A stretch of 64,000 bases of DNA from positions 2,294,001 through 2,358,000 of the forward strand of contig NZ_CP195100.1 of assembly GCF_051175315.1 (NCBI RefSeq). The letters are read 5' to 3'. Under the pieces are notes generated by a model. The model was not told the DNA's origin, made no database searches, and worked only from the letters and a program-made list of their open reading frames with translations. Every line of letters begins with the position of its first letter. The stretch's first letter is position 1. This DNA comes from Tundrisphaera sp051175315 (lineage in GTDB: Bacteria; Planctomycetota; Planctomycetia; Isosphaerales; Isosphaeraceae). This document shows, piece by piece, positions 52,860 through 61,320 of this stretch. The position numbers and the translations under genes were made by a program.

Positions 52860-53214
52860 GCGATCGTCCGATCGGCAAACCTGGCGGCCCGGGCCTCCTC
52901 TCGGAGTGCCCGGGCCGCACGCTTCGCTCCCGCACGTCGACCGAGCCCCCATCGAACTCCACCTCTCTGGGCGCGCCGAGCACGCTTCGGGCCGGCCTCG
53001 GCCAGGTCGAACGCGGACGCGAACGTCCCCCGGCCAGCCGCGTCGGCAGGTCGTCGAGGCGGCCGGCCCGGGCCTTCCGCGCCAATCCCGGGCGCCGGCC
53101 AACGATCCGGGCCGATCGGGCCGTACACGTGGGAGAGGTGTCCCGCCGCCGTTGCCATCAAGAACCCATCCCGCTTCGCGGCGGGCCGTCCACCAGATGC
53201 TGGGAAATGCCGCC
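52860..53214. other. Intergenic region between membrane protein and RTX-like genes
   Basis: Apart from the hairpin at 52884-52918, the 355 bases are GC-rich and contain no RNA gene or repeat that I could see. Frames that extend upstream from the next gene are Arg/Pro-rich and judged non-coding. No clear promoter was found. Confidence 0.4.
52884..52918 (+). terminator. Terminator-like hairpin
   Basis: GCGGCCCGGGC (52884-52894) pairs perfectly with 52908-52918 over a 13-nt loop, 25 nt after the preceding stop. The tail (ACGCTTCGCTCC) has few T. Confidence 0.6.
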
Positions 53215-54057
53215 ATGTCGACCCGCCACCCCGGAAAGTCCCGCCGTCGCCCCGCCCGCCTGCCCCAACTCGAAGGGCTGGAGGATCGCCTCTGCCTGAC
53301 CAGCTCCGTCGAGCTATTCGGCGACGGCACGCTGTTCATCTCGGGCGACAACGGCCGCGATGCCTTCGAGATCGCCGACGGCGGCCAGGGCACCGTCGGC
53401 GTCATCGGCAACTTCGACGTCTTCGGCGACGGGGCCTACGGGGACTCGTTCGGCACCTATGACGCCCTGTTCGATGGCGTCTCCCGGATCGTCGTCGAGA
53501 CCTACGGCGGCAACGATTTCGTCGAGTATTACCTGACCGACCCCCTGCTCGTGCCCCGGGCGGTCAGCCTGGACCTGGGCGGCGGCAACGACCGGGCGGT
53601 GGTCACCCTGGGCACCGTCCAGGGGGTGGACCTCTTCGTCGACGTCGATCTCGGGCGGGGCAACGACCGCTTCGACGGGAGCCTTTCCGGCGACCTCCTC
53701 GACGCCTCGATCCAGTTCGACGTCGACGGCTCGGCGGGCAACGACGACATCGGCGTGGTGGCCGACGACCTCTACCTGGACGACTTCTCCCTGCTGGACA
53801 TGGTCCTGTTCGGGGGGGCGGGCAACGACCTGGTGACTGCCGACCTGGAGTTCGCCCCATCCTCCACCGGCCGGGTGGTCGTCTCGGTCCTGGGAGCGGG
53901 GGGCAATGATTCGCTGGGCCTGAACGTCTATGGGGTGGAGAACGTGGCCGATGGCAGCTCGGCGTACCTGGATGGCGGCCCGGGCCGGGACCGCTTCGGG
54001 GCCACGCCCGAGGTGAGCGTGGTCAACGTCGAGCCGACCCGCGGGCGGCGTCGCTGA
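53215..54057 (+). CDS. Exported RTX-like calcium-binding protein with LEGLEDR start
   Basis: The 280-residue product starts with a basic leader (MSTRHPGKSRRRPARLPQLE) and GLEDRLCLTSSVELF, the planctomycete LE(P/G)LEDR-type signal found on surface proteins. The rest is Gly/Asp-rich with GGNDFVEYY, GGGNDRAVV, GRGNDRFDG and GGAGNDLVTADL, loops of the beta-roll calcium type but spaced irregularly. Binding of calcium is likely, and the final role is unknown. An ATG at 53197 is an alternative start. Confidence 0.78.
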   Translation: MSTRHPGKSRRRPARLPQLEGLEDRLCLTSSVELFGDGTLFISGDNGRDAFEIADGGQGTVGVIGNFDVFGDGAYGDSFGTYDALFDGVSRIVVETYGGNDFVEYYLTDPLLVPRAVSLDLGGGNDRAVVTLGTVQGVDLFVDVDLGRGNDRFDGSLSGDLLDASIQFDVDGSAGNDDIGVVADDLYLDDFSLLDMVLFGGAGNDLVTADLEFAPSSTGRVVVSVLGAGGNDSLGLNVYGVENVADGSSAYLDGGPGRDRFGATPEVSVVNVEPTRGRRR

Positions 54058-54244
54058 GGGTGCGAGGGAGGGGAGTCCTCCATCGGCACGGCCAGGCCCC
54101 GCGCGCCGCGATGCGCCTCTGGGTCGCCGCGCGTCCGGCCTTGCCAGGTCCGGGATCGGCCTCTATCTTACCCCGGGCTGGCCCGACGAGGCCCACGAGG
54201 GGAGTCGGGGCCCGGTGCGGACCAAGCATCCTCAAGGAGGGCCG

Positions 54245-54631
54245 ATGACGATGGACCCGATTCCGAAGTGGCAGCGAGTGACCGGCTGGGTCCTCTCGGG
54301 CATCCTCGCCCTCCCGTTCCTGCCCAGCGCCTACTTCAAGATCGCGCAGCCCGACGGGTTCCTCAAGGAGTGGACCAAGGATTATCCCGCCGCGTCCGCG
54401 CGGCCGATCGGGATCATCGAGCTGGCGATCTTCATCCTCTACCTGATCCCGAAGACGCGCTACATCGGCGGCCTGCTCATGCTCGCCTACCTCGGCGGGG
54501 CCGTGGCGACGCACGTCCACACCAACGACGGCATGTTCTTCGTGCCGGTGATCATCGGGGTCATCGCGTGGATGGGGCTGTACCTCCGGGATCGCCGGCT
54601 CCGGGCCCTGGTGCCGTTCGTGGCCGATTGA
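54245..54631 (+). CDS. DoxX-like family membrane protein
   Basis: The 128-residue protein has four hydrophobic helices (VTGWVLSGILALPFLPSAYF; IGIIELAIFILYLI; YIGGLLMLAYLGGAVATHV; FFVPVIIGVIAWMGLYL). The motif PSAYFKIAQPD and the segment THVHTNDGMFFVP match DoxX-like proteins, which are often annotated as quinol-oxidase subunit related; most bacterial copies have no known role. An excellent AGGAGG lies 5 nt before the ATG at 54245. Confidence 0.82.
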   Translation: MTMDPIPKWQRVTGWVLSGILALPFLPSAYFKIAQPDGFLKEWTKDYPAASARPIGIIELAIFILYLIPKTRYIGGLLMLAYLGGAVATHVHTNDGMFFVPVIIGVIAWMGLYLRDRRLRALVPFVAD

Positions 54632-54767
54632 ACCCATGGCGGGCCGGCGATTGACGGGGGTCATCCCGGCCCGTTACGATCCGGGCCGGGCCGGGGTCCG
54701 ACGCCGCGAATCGCGGCGCGATCCCGGCGGATGCCCGATCGAAGTCCCCGTCAACGGCGGCCGAACC

Positions 54768-55544
54768 GTGCAGATCCTGCTGACCAACGACGACGGCGTG
54801 TTCGCCCCGGGCCTCCGGGCGCTGCGCAAGGAATTGCTCCGCCTGGGCGACGTGACGGTGATCGGCCCGGCGCAGGAGCAGAGCGGCGTGGGCCATTCGA
54901 TCACCCTGATGGAGCCCCTGGTCGTCAAGCCGATCGACGACGAGGAAGGGGCCTCCATCGGCTACATGGTCGAGGGCTCCCCGGCCGACAGCGTCAAGCT
55001 CGCCATCTGCGAGCTGATGAAGCGCCCGCCCGACCTGATCGTCTCGGGCATCAACTCCGGCAGCAACGCCGGGATCAACGTCCTGTACTCGGGCACCGTG
55101 GCCGCCGCCATCGAGGGGGCGTTCTTCAAGGTGACCAGCATCGCCGTGTCGCTGGAACTGGCCGAGCACTTCGATTACCCCCACGCCGCCAAGAACGCCG
55201 TGCGGGTGATCGAGCGGATCCTGGCCAACAACCCGAAGCCGGGGTCGCTGTTCAACGTCAACATCCCGGCCCACTCGCGGGGCGAGCCCAAGGGGGTCCG
55301 CGTCGTGCCGATGGGCGTCGGCCGCCACGGCGAGGGGTTCGAGCGCCGGAATGACCCGCGCGGGCGGACCTATTACTGGATGACCTACAACCCCCCGTTC
55401 CACCTGGACGGCCCCGAGACCGACGTGACCAGCCTGTGCGAGGGCTACATCACCGTGACCCCGCTCCACTTCGACCTCACCCGCCACGACCAGCTGGCCG
55501 AAATCGGCGGCTGGGACTGGACCGGGGCGACCGTCGCCCGGTGA
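54768..55544 (+). CDS. surE: 5'/3'-nucleotidase SurE
   Basis: The 258-residue phosphatase dephosphorylates nucleoside monophosphates and is tied to stress survival. The metal-binding ILLTNDDGVFAPGLRAL, PAQEQSGVGHSITL, GSPADSVKLAI and GINSGSNAGINVLYSGTVAAA blocks are textbook. A GTG at 54768 starts the protein just before QILLTNDDG and gives the usual length. Longer in-frame extensions are Arg-rich and unlikely. A lipoprotein gene follows 74 nt later. Confidence 0.93.
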   Translation: MQILLTNDDGVFAPGLRALRKELLRLGDVTVIGPAQEQSGVGHSITLMEPLVVKPIDDEEGASIGYMVEGSPADSVKLAICELMKRPPDLIVSGINSGSNAGINVLYSGTVAAAIEGAFFKVTSIAVSLELAEHFDYPHAAKNAVRVIERILANNPKPGSLFNVNIPAHSRGEPKGVRVVPMGVGRHGEGFERRNDPRGRTYYWMTYNPPFHLDGPETDVTSLCEGYITVTPLHFDLTRHDQLAEIGGWDWTGATVAR

Positions 55545-55618
55545 GCGGGCGGCCCGCCCTCCTCGAACGCCGTCATCTTCCCGCATCCTCCCGACATCGG
55601 CCCCAAGGACACCCATCG

Positions 55619-56086
55619 ATGCGTGCCCCGGCGCGTTGCCTGCTCCCGGCCTCCGTGGCCTTCGCCTCGCTCCTGCTGGTCATCGGCTGCGACCCGCCCA
55701 AGAAGGCCAAGAAGGCCGAGGACCGCGGCATCCTGGGCAAGAAGACCCAGGACATCCGCGACGCCCCCACCGAGGCCGCCAAGGGAGGGGTGGAGACGAC
55801 CCCCTCGATCCCGGTGACCGACCCGATCACCCAGTCCACCAAGGGGCTGATCTTCGCCCTGGAGCGGACCTCGCAGCTCCAGGTCGAGCACGCCCTCAAC
55901 CTGTACCAGGCCGAGAAGGGGGAATACCCCAAGGACACCGAGCAGTTCATGGCCGAGGTCATCAAGCCCAACAACATCGCCCTGCCGGTGCTGCCCTACT
56001 ACAAGAAGTATGCCTACCTGCCCGACGAGCATCGGCTGGTGATCATGGAGTACCCCGAGCTGAAGAAGGCCGGCCCGCCCCAGTGA
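55619..56086 (+). CDS. Predicted lipoprotein of unknown function (155 aa)
   Basis: The product has a signal with lipobox (SVAFASLLLVIGCDPP, Cys near residue 24), a Lys-rich linker (KKAKKAEDRGILGKK) and a conserved-looking domain with LIFALERTSQLQVEHALNLYQAEKGEYPKDTEQFMAEVI. That domain resembles the helical pilin-like C-terminal part (LxxYxxExGxYPxxxxxF) seen in type II secretion pseudopilins, although the pilin signal is absent. The location after surE suggests co-transcription. No function is known. Confidence 0.72.
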   Translation: MRAPARCLLPASVAFASLLLVIGCDPPKKAKKAEDRGILGKKTQDIRDAPTEAAKGGVETTPSIPVTDPITQSTKGLIFALERTSQLQVEHALNLYQAEKGEYPKDTEQFMAEVIKPNNIALPVLPYYKKYAYLPDEHRLVIMEYPELKKAGPPQ

Positions 56087-56112
56087 GGTGACGGGGCGGG
56101 GCCGGGCCGGTT

Positions 56113-56718
56113 TCAGCGGCGGGGCCGGGCGCCGAAGCCGGGGATGTAGCCGATGGCCGGGAACTGCGTGGGGGTGATCCGGGTCACCAGCCACCGGCCC
56201 GGCTCGGCCTCTCGGAACGCCAGCGACCACTCGGTGTTCCCCGAGGCGAAGGCGTGGCTGCCCCCCATGCTCATGTCGTACGAGCCGAAGGCCAGCGCCC
56301 GGAACTCGGCCGTCCCCATCCGCGTCTGCCGGCCGACCTGGGCCTGTAGCCGGCTGATCCGCACCGAGTCGAACCGGGTCCGGGGCAGCTGGGCGAGCAC
56401 GGCCCCGAAGATGAGCGAATCGTCGAGCATCCGGCCGCTCCGCGTCACCGAGACCTCGGGGTCGAGCAGGGCCTTGACCCGGTCGACATCCGACTTCTCG
56501 ACCGCGTCGGCCAGGTCGTAGACGACCGCCTCGACCCGCTCGGCATCCGTGACCCAGAACCACTCCAGCGCGAACAGGGCCAGCGACGCGGCCAGCAGGC
56601 CGCCCGCCCAGACCAGGTATCGGCCGTCCTGGGTGATCCGAAGCGCCGCCAGGCACGCCGCGGCGGCGATCCCCAGGATCACGAGCCCATAAGTCGCATC
56701 TTCGACCAGATATGTCAT
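56113..56718 (-). CDS. Membrane protein with NTF2-like (SnoaL-type) domain, unknown
   Basis: The 201-residue protein has two N-terminal helices (YGLVILGIAAAACLAALRI; YLVWAGGLLAASLALFALEWFWV) and a soluble part with ERVEAVVYDLADAVEKSDVDRVKALLDPEV, which looks like an NTF2-like nuclear-transport-factor fold (helix followed by sheets and SLAFREAEPGRWLVTRI). The start MTYLVEDA at 56718 is taken because the upstream frame is Pro/Arg-rich. The function is unknown. It points away from the PAP2 gene. Confidence 0.72.
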   Translation of the reverse strand: MTYLVEDATYGLVILGIAAAACLAALRITQDGRYLVWAGGLLAASLALFALEWFWVTDAERVEAVVYDLADAVEKSDVDRVKALLDPEVSVTRSGRMLDDSLIFGAVLAQLPRTRFDSVRISRLQAQVGRQTRMGTAEFRALAFGSYDMSMGGSHAFASGNTEWSLAFREAEPGRWLVTRITPTQFPAIGYIPGFGARPRR

Positions 56719-56921
56719 CGGTGCCGCCGCCGGGGTCGTGATGTGATGGGGAGGGGGACGAAAGGACTGCCCCCCTATTCTAGCGGCCGGCCAACCGCCG
56801 GGAAGGGGACGGGTCGGACGATTGTCCCGAAGGTGGCCGGCCCCTCGCCCCGGGCCGGCCGGCGGGGTAGGATCGGTCCGTCCGAACGGCGAGATCAACC
56901 TGGGAATCGATCGGTCGAAAC

Positions 56922-57632
56922 ATGGCAAATCCCGCGTCTCGGGTCATCGAGTGGCTGGGCGGGCACGAGCTGGCCGTCCTGGTGGGGACGTCGTGCCTGG
57001 TGGCGGCGACCTGGGGGTTCATCGTCCTGTCCAGCCAGGTGACGAAGGGGAACACCCACGACTTCGACAACCGGCTGCTGATGGCCTTGCGGGTGCCCGG
57101 CCACCCCGAGCGGCCGATCGGCCCGGAGTGGATGTCGGAGACCGCCCGCGACATCACGGCGTTGGGCAGCACCGTGGTGCTGACCCTGGCGACTTTGGGC
57201 GTGGTGATCTTCCTCGGCCTGGACCGCCGCTACGGGGCGATGACCTTCGTGGCGGTTTCCGTCCTGGGCGGCTGGCTCCTGAGTTCCGCCCTCAAGGCGG
57301 CGTTCGACCGGCCGCGCCCCGACCTGGTCCCCCACCTGATGCGGGCCTACTTCTCCAGCTATCCCAGCGGCCATTCGATGATGTCGGCGGTCGTCTACCT
57401 GACCCTGGGCGGCCTGGTCTCGCGGCTGGTGACGCCCCTGCGGCTCCGGTTCTTCTTCCTGTCCCTGGCCGCGACCCTGGCCGTGATCGTCGGCCTCAGC
57501 CGGATTTACCTGGGCGTCCACTACCCCACCGACGTCCTCGCCGGCTGGACCGCCGGCGGCGCCTGGGCCACCCTCTGCTGGCTGGTCGGCCGCCGCCTCC
57601 AGCGCGAGGGCCGCGTCGAGCGGGCCGCCTGA
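56922..57632 (+). CDS. PAP2 family membrane phosphatase
   Basis: The 236-residue integral membrane protein carries all three PAP2 motifs: KAAFDRPRPD, SSYPSGHSMMSAVVY and SRIYLGVHYPTDVLAGW. Such enzymes dephosphorylate lipid phosphates such as phosphatidic acid or undecaprenyl pyrophosphate. About six helices are visible. The extended charge-rich first loop (SSQVTKGNTHDFDN) is ordinary. It may recycle undecaprenyl carrier for the glycan genes upstream, which is inference. Confidence 0.9.
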   Translation: MANPASRVIEWLGGHELAVLVGTSCLVAATWGFIVLSSQVTKGNTHDFDNRLLMALRVPGHPERPIGPEWMSETARDITALGSTVVLTLATLGVVIFLGLDRRYGAMTFVAVSVLGGWLLSSALKAAFDRPRPDLVPHLMRAYFSSYPSGHSMMSAVVYLTLGGLVSRLVTPLRLRFFFLSLAATLAVIVGLSRIYLGVHYPTDVLAGWTAGGAWATLCWLVGRRLQREGRVERAA

Positions 57633-57723
57633 CCCGAGGACGCCGATTGTCTTCCCCGCCGCGAATTCGTAGGGTGGAAGGCAGGGCGAGCTTGCCGAAT
57701 CGTCCGCCCCGGGAGGAGCCGCG

Positions 57724-57969
57724 ATGCATTACAAGATCCCGCTGGTCTTCGAGCCGCAGCCCGAGGGGGGCTTCACCGTCACCTGTCCGGTGCTCCCCGA
57801 ATTGGTGACCGAGGGGGATTCGGTCGAGGATGCGATCGAGAACGTCCGGGATGCTCTCGCGGCGGTCCTCGAAATCTATCGAGATTCGGGCCGGATGCTC
57901 CCCGACTACCTCGCGGTCGGCTCGGCGGCCGGGCCCGTCCATGCGGACCTGATGATCGCCGTGCCGTGA
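57724..57969 (+). CDS. hicB: HicB family antitoxin
   Basis: The 81-residue protein is a HicB domain (YKIPLVFEPQPEGGFTVTCPVLPELVTEGDSVEDAIENVRDAL). It lacks the C-terminal DNA-binding module found in many HicB proteins and ends soon after the domain. It is expected to bind HicA and block its RNase site. GGAGGAG lies just before the ATG. The stop overlaps the toxin gene by 4 nt (GTGA). Antitoxin-first order is a known minority arrangement. Confidence 0.88.
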   Translation: MHYKIPLVFEPQPEGGFTVTCPVLPELVTEGDSVEDAIENVRDALAAVLEIYRDSGRMLPDYLAVGSAAGPVHADLMIAVP

Positions 57970-58187
57970 ACTATCGGGAGATCGCGAGGAAACTGACGCA
58001 TTCGGGATGTCGCGAGATCCCCCGATCTGGTGGCGGGTCGCACCGGAAATGGTTCAACCCGGGCACCGGTCAGTCGGCCGTATTCCCGGATTGGGGCGGT
58101 GCCGACCTGAAGCTTGGGACGGTCCGCGCCGCAGTCCGACAACTGGGGCTGTCTTGGGACGAGTTCAATCGACCGGGCACGTCCTGA
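57966..58187 (+). CDS. hicA: HicA family mRNA interferase toxin
   Basis: The 73-residue protein is a HicA: MNYREIARKLTHSGCREIPRSGG followed by GSHRKWFNPGTG with the catalytic His. HicA is a double-stranded-RNA-binding-like domain that cleaves translated mRNAs. The start is a GTG at 57966 within the hicB stop, so translation is coupled. The length and the GSH motif fit the family, and nothing suggests inactivation. Confidence 0.87.
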   Translation: MNYREIARKLTHSGCREIPRSGGGSHRKWFNPGTGQSAVFPDWGGADLKLGTVRAAVRQLGLSWDEFNRPGTS

Positions 58188-58271
58188 GCCCCGATATCGC
58201 GAGGTCCACGGATCGGCCCGGCTCATCGGGGCGTGGACGGCGAGGCAAAAAATCACGGGATGGGGGCGGCG

Positions 58272-59015
58272 ATGCGACGGTTTATCGGATGCTTGATCGT
58301 GGGCGCGTCGATCGTCGTCGGCCTCGGGGGCGATGCCCCGCAATCGTCGGCCGAGGCGTCGGCCTCGCGGCGGGCGGACCAGGCGGCGTTGAAGGAATAC
58401 GGCTCTCTGGTGGGAACATGGAAGGGGACCGGGCAGCCGAAGCGGGGGCAGTCCAAGGGGGCCTGGACCGAGGGGGCGACCTGGGCATGGAAGCTCGCCC
58501 CCGACGCCGCGGCGCTGGCGGTGGAGTTCGAGAAGGGGAAGTATCTCCGGTCGGCGGTGCTCCGGCCCGGCAAGGGGCCGGGGTCGTTCCGGCTCGACGC
58601 GACCCTGGCCGACGGCTCGGCCCGGGAGTTCACCGGCCAGGGGGAGGCCGGCAAGCCGCTGATCCTGAGGGCGGAGCAGGCCCGGGGCGGGCTGGCGCGG
58701 ATCATCCTGACGATCCCCAACGAATCCCGGTTCCTCCTCCTGCTGGACGAGGCCAACCCGGGGGCATCCACGGCGATCGCGCTGGCCCGGCTGGGCGAGG
58801 TCGGCTACACCCGGCAGGGGGTCGCCTTCGCGGCGGGCGGGGCGTCGGGGCCCGAGTGCATCGTGACCGGGGGCCGGGGCACGATCAAGGTGTCGCACCA
58901 GGGCAAGGAGTACTGGGTCTGCTGCTCGGGCTGCCGCGACCTGTTCAACGCCGAGCCCGCCGCGATCCTGGCCGAGTCGGCCGCGAAGTCCAAGGCCGCC
59001 GCCTCCGGCAAGTAG
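58272..59015 (+). CDS. Exported protein with lipocalin-like and YHS-type domains
   Basis: The 247-residue product has a signal peptide (FIGCLIVGASIVVGLGGDA), a beta-rich part (YGSLVGTWKGTGQPKRG, then AWKLAPDAAALAVEFEKGKYL) resembling a lipocalin-like barrel, and a C-terminal YHS/TRASH-like module GTIKVSHQGKEYWVCCSGCRD with three Cys residues. YHS modules bind metal or cofactors in copper and heme proteins. A role in metal handling outside the cell is an inference. The start could be 58260 or 58272. Confidence 0.75.
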   Translation: MRRFIGCLIVGASIVVGLGGDAPQSSAEASASRRADQAALKEYGSLVGTWKGTGQPKRGQSKGAWTEGATWAWKLAPDAAALAVEFEKGKYLRSAVLRPGKGPGSFRLDATLADGSAREFTGQGEAGKPLILRAEQARGGLARIILTIPNESRFLLLLDEANPGASTAIALARLGEVGYTRQGVAFAAGGASGPECIVTGGRGTIKVSHQGKEYWVCCSGCRDLFNAEPAAILAESAAKSKAAASGK

Positions 59016-59109
59016 TCGGGATGGTCGATGCCGCCGAGGGCGGGTAGACTGGGCCCCTCGTCCCGCCGACCCGCCCCTCGCCGCACCCCGACCAGGCAGA
59101 TCCCCCCGG

Positions 59110-60006
59110 ATGTCCCGACCCGCGACGACCGTCCCGCTCGACGCCCCCGGACTGGCGGTGGCCACCCTGTGCTGTGCCCTGTGGGGCGGCAACGGCGTGG
59201 CGGTGAAGTATGCCGTGGGCGGCGGGCATCTGCCCCCCCTGGGCAGCGCCGGGCTGCGGTTTTTGATCGCCCTGCCGGTGATCGCGATGGCATGCGGCAA
59301 GATGGGGGCGACGCTGCGGGTGGATCGCCGGCTCTGGTGGCTGGTGATCCTCCACGGGGTGCTCGCGGCGCTCCAGATCGGGGCGTTCAACTGGGGCACC
59401 AGCCTCAGCGAAGCCGGGCGGTCGGCGGTGTTCGTCAACGTCCACCCGTTCCTGGTCGCCCCGATGGCCTGGATCCTGCTGGGCGAATCCCTGGGCCCGC
59501 GGCGGATCGCCGGCCTGATCGCCGCCGCCGCCGGGGTGGCGGTCCTCCTGGCGAAGCCGCTGATGCTGGGCGGGGGCGGGCTGGTCGGCGACCTCGTCGT
59601 GCTGGCCTCGGGCGTGATCTTCGCGTTCCAGACGATCGCCCAGAAGAAGACCTTCCCGCTGATCCCGCCGACGACCCTGCTCCTGCTCCAGACCGCCATC
59701 GCCGGCCCGCTCACCCTGGGCCTGAGCCTGGCCATCGAGGGCCCCGCCCGGTTCCACCTGACCTGGGAGGCCATGGGCGGGCTGGCCTACCAGGGTTTGG
59801 GCGTGTCGGGCGTCTGCTTCACCCTGTGGATGATCCTGCTCCGCCGCTACCCGGCCGTCCAGCTCTCGGCCATCACCTTCATGGTGCCCGCCTTCGGCAT
59901 CCTGATCGCCAACCTCACCCTGGGCGAGCCCTTCACCTGGCCCCTGGCCATCGGCGGGTCGCTGGTCGCGCTCGGCATCTACCTGGTGTCGTCCGACGAC
60001 GAGTGA
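59110..60006 (+). CDS. EamA (DMT) family transporter
   Basis: The 298-residue protein has ten membrane helices in two EamA repeats. The first starts GLAVATLCCALWGGNGVAVKYAVGG, and the NVHPFLVAPMAWILLGESLG and SGVIFAFQTIAQKKTF segments match the drug/metabolite transporter family. The second ends with ITFMVPAFGILIANLTLGEP. Most such proteins export small metabolites; the substrate here is unknown. Confidence 0.88.
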   Translation: MSRPATTVPLDAPGLAVATLCCALWGGNGVAVKYAVGGGHLPPLGSAGLRFLIALPVIAMACGKMGATLRVDRRLWWLVILHGVLAALQIGAFNWGTSLSEAGRSAVFVNVHPFLVAPMAWILLGESLGPRRIAGLIAAAAGVAVLLAKPLMLGGGGLVGDLVVLASGVIFAFQTIAQKKTFPLIPPTTLLLLQTAIAGPLTLGLSLAIEGPARFHLTWEAMGGLAYQGLGVSGVCFTLWMILLRRYPAVQLSAITFMVPAFGILIANLTLGEPFTWPLAIGGSLVALGIYLVSSDDE

Positions 60007-60012
60007 CCGCGC

Positions 60013-61101
60013 TCAGGGCGTCGCGCCGGTGATCTCGCCTAGCAGCCGGAAGAACCCCCGCTTCCGATCGCTGTTCGTCCCCCAGTCCACCGGGACGCTC
60101 TGGTAGCCCTCGGCGAAACCCTCGTCTTTCATCCGGTAGTCGAAGAAGCCCCACGAGGCGTATTCGGCCACGGCCGCCCGGAAGTTGTTGGCGGGCTTGT
60201 CGAAGTCGAAGTGGTCATCCTCGTTGAACAGGATCGGCATCGGGCGATAGCCGTCGACCTTGCGGGCGGCCCGGACCATCTCCCCGACCCGCGCCGGCTC
60301 CTTGACGCCGTTGCCGTGGAGCAGGAGGAAGTCCGACGCCTTCACCACGTTGGGCCTTGGGATCGAACCGCCCCCGTAGCTGGTCCCGACGAGGAGGCGA
60401 TGCCCGGCCGCGGCCGAGCGGTCCCGGACGCGGAGGATCAACTCGTGGACCCGCTCCGGCCCGAGGATCGGGTGGTCATAGGCCTTCACGTTGCATTCGT
60501 TGTCGACCTCGACGAGGACGTTCCGGTAGCCCCCGGCGACCAGCCAGTCGACGGTCGCATCCACGCCCGCGACCACGGCCGCCTCGTCCTTCAACCGCTG
60601 GTCCTGGCCGAAGTAGTAGATCCCCAGGATCGCGACCATGCCCAGCTCGTCCGCCCGGTCGAGGATCCGGGCCAGGCGTGCCAGGTACTCCGGCCGGAGG
60701 CTCCCGTCCCCCCGCAGCGCCGAGTTGTGCCAGGGCTGGTCCTTGGAGTACCCCTGCGGGCTCCCCCCCTGGAGGTTGAGCGTGAACGCCAGCAGCCCGG
60801 CCTTCCGCCACCCCGGCATCTGCGCCAGGAACTCGGCCGTGTTGCGATCCGCGTCCCACCGGCCGGTGTCGGGATAGGCCCACCGGCCCACGGTCTCGGG
60901 GTTGAGGTCGTCGAAGGTCGCCTGGACCATCCGACTGTTCATCAGCAGCCCTTCGACGGATGCCCGCCCCTCGTACGTCGGCCTCCCGTTGATGAGGAAC
61001 CGGGCCCCGTCGATCGCCACGGTCGTCTTCCGCGCAGGAGCTTCCGCGAACGCAGCAGGGCCGACGAGGCAGAGCGCAAGGACCAGCCCGGTTCGAAACA
61101 T
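60013..61101 (-). CDS. Exported glycoside hydrolase-like protein (clan A type)
   Basis: The 362-residue protein has a signal peptide (MFRTGLVLALCLVGPAAFAEA) and a TIM-barrel-like body. The segment VLVEVDNECNVKAYDHP carries Asn-Glu like the acid/base residue of clan A glycosidases. PILFNEDDHFDF carries a second Glu in the nucleophile position. NLQGGSPQGYSKDQPWHNSAL fits the substrate loop. Close relatives are often annotated as cellulase-family or as having no tested activity. GGAG precedes the ATG at 61101. Confidence 0.7.
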   Translation of the reverse strand: MFRTGLVLALCLVGPAAFAEAPARKTTVAIDGARFLINGRPTYEGRASVEGLLMNSRMVQATFDDLNPETVGRWAYPDTGRWDADRNTAEFLAQMPGWRKAGLLAFTLNLQGGSPQGYSKDQPWHNSALRGDGSLRPEYLARLARILDRADELGMVAILGIYYFGQDQRLKDEAAVVAGVDATVDWLVAGGYRNVLVEVDNECNVKAYDHPILGPERVHELILRVRDRSAAAGHRLLVGTSYGGGSIPRPNVVKASDFLLLHGNGVKEPARVGEMVRAARKVDGYRPMPILFNEDDHFDFDKPANNFRAAVAEYASWGFFDYRMKDEGFAEGYQSVPVDWGTNSDRKRGFFRLLGEITGATP

Positions 61102-61320
61102 CGCCGATCTCCGATCTCAGGAAGGAAGGGGCGGGGACATCGGCCTCGCATCCCCGGCCCATTCATCGCATCCGGCCGGCGCCTTTGCAATCCACTGCCG
61201 GGGCCGAACCCGGATCGGTCGAGCCCATCCGATTCGAGATGGTTTGTGGGCGTTCCCCGATCTGTGATACTGATGCCGATCTCACTCGAAATGGATACGT
61301 TGCCGATAGGTCCGCGACAC

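Noticed and set aside
57650..57723. GTAGGGTGGAAGGC segment before hicB as a dispersed repeat
   Set aside because: It looks like the start of known GTAGGGTGG-type repeats but has no inverted partner or second copy in the window.
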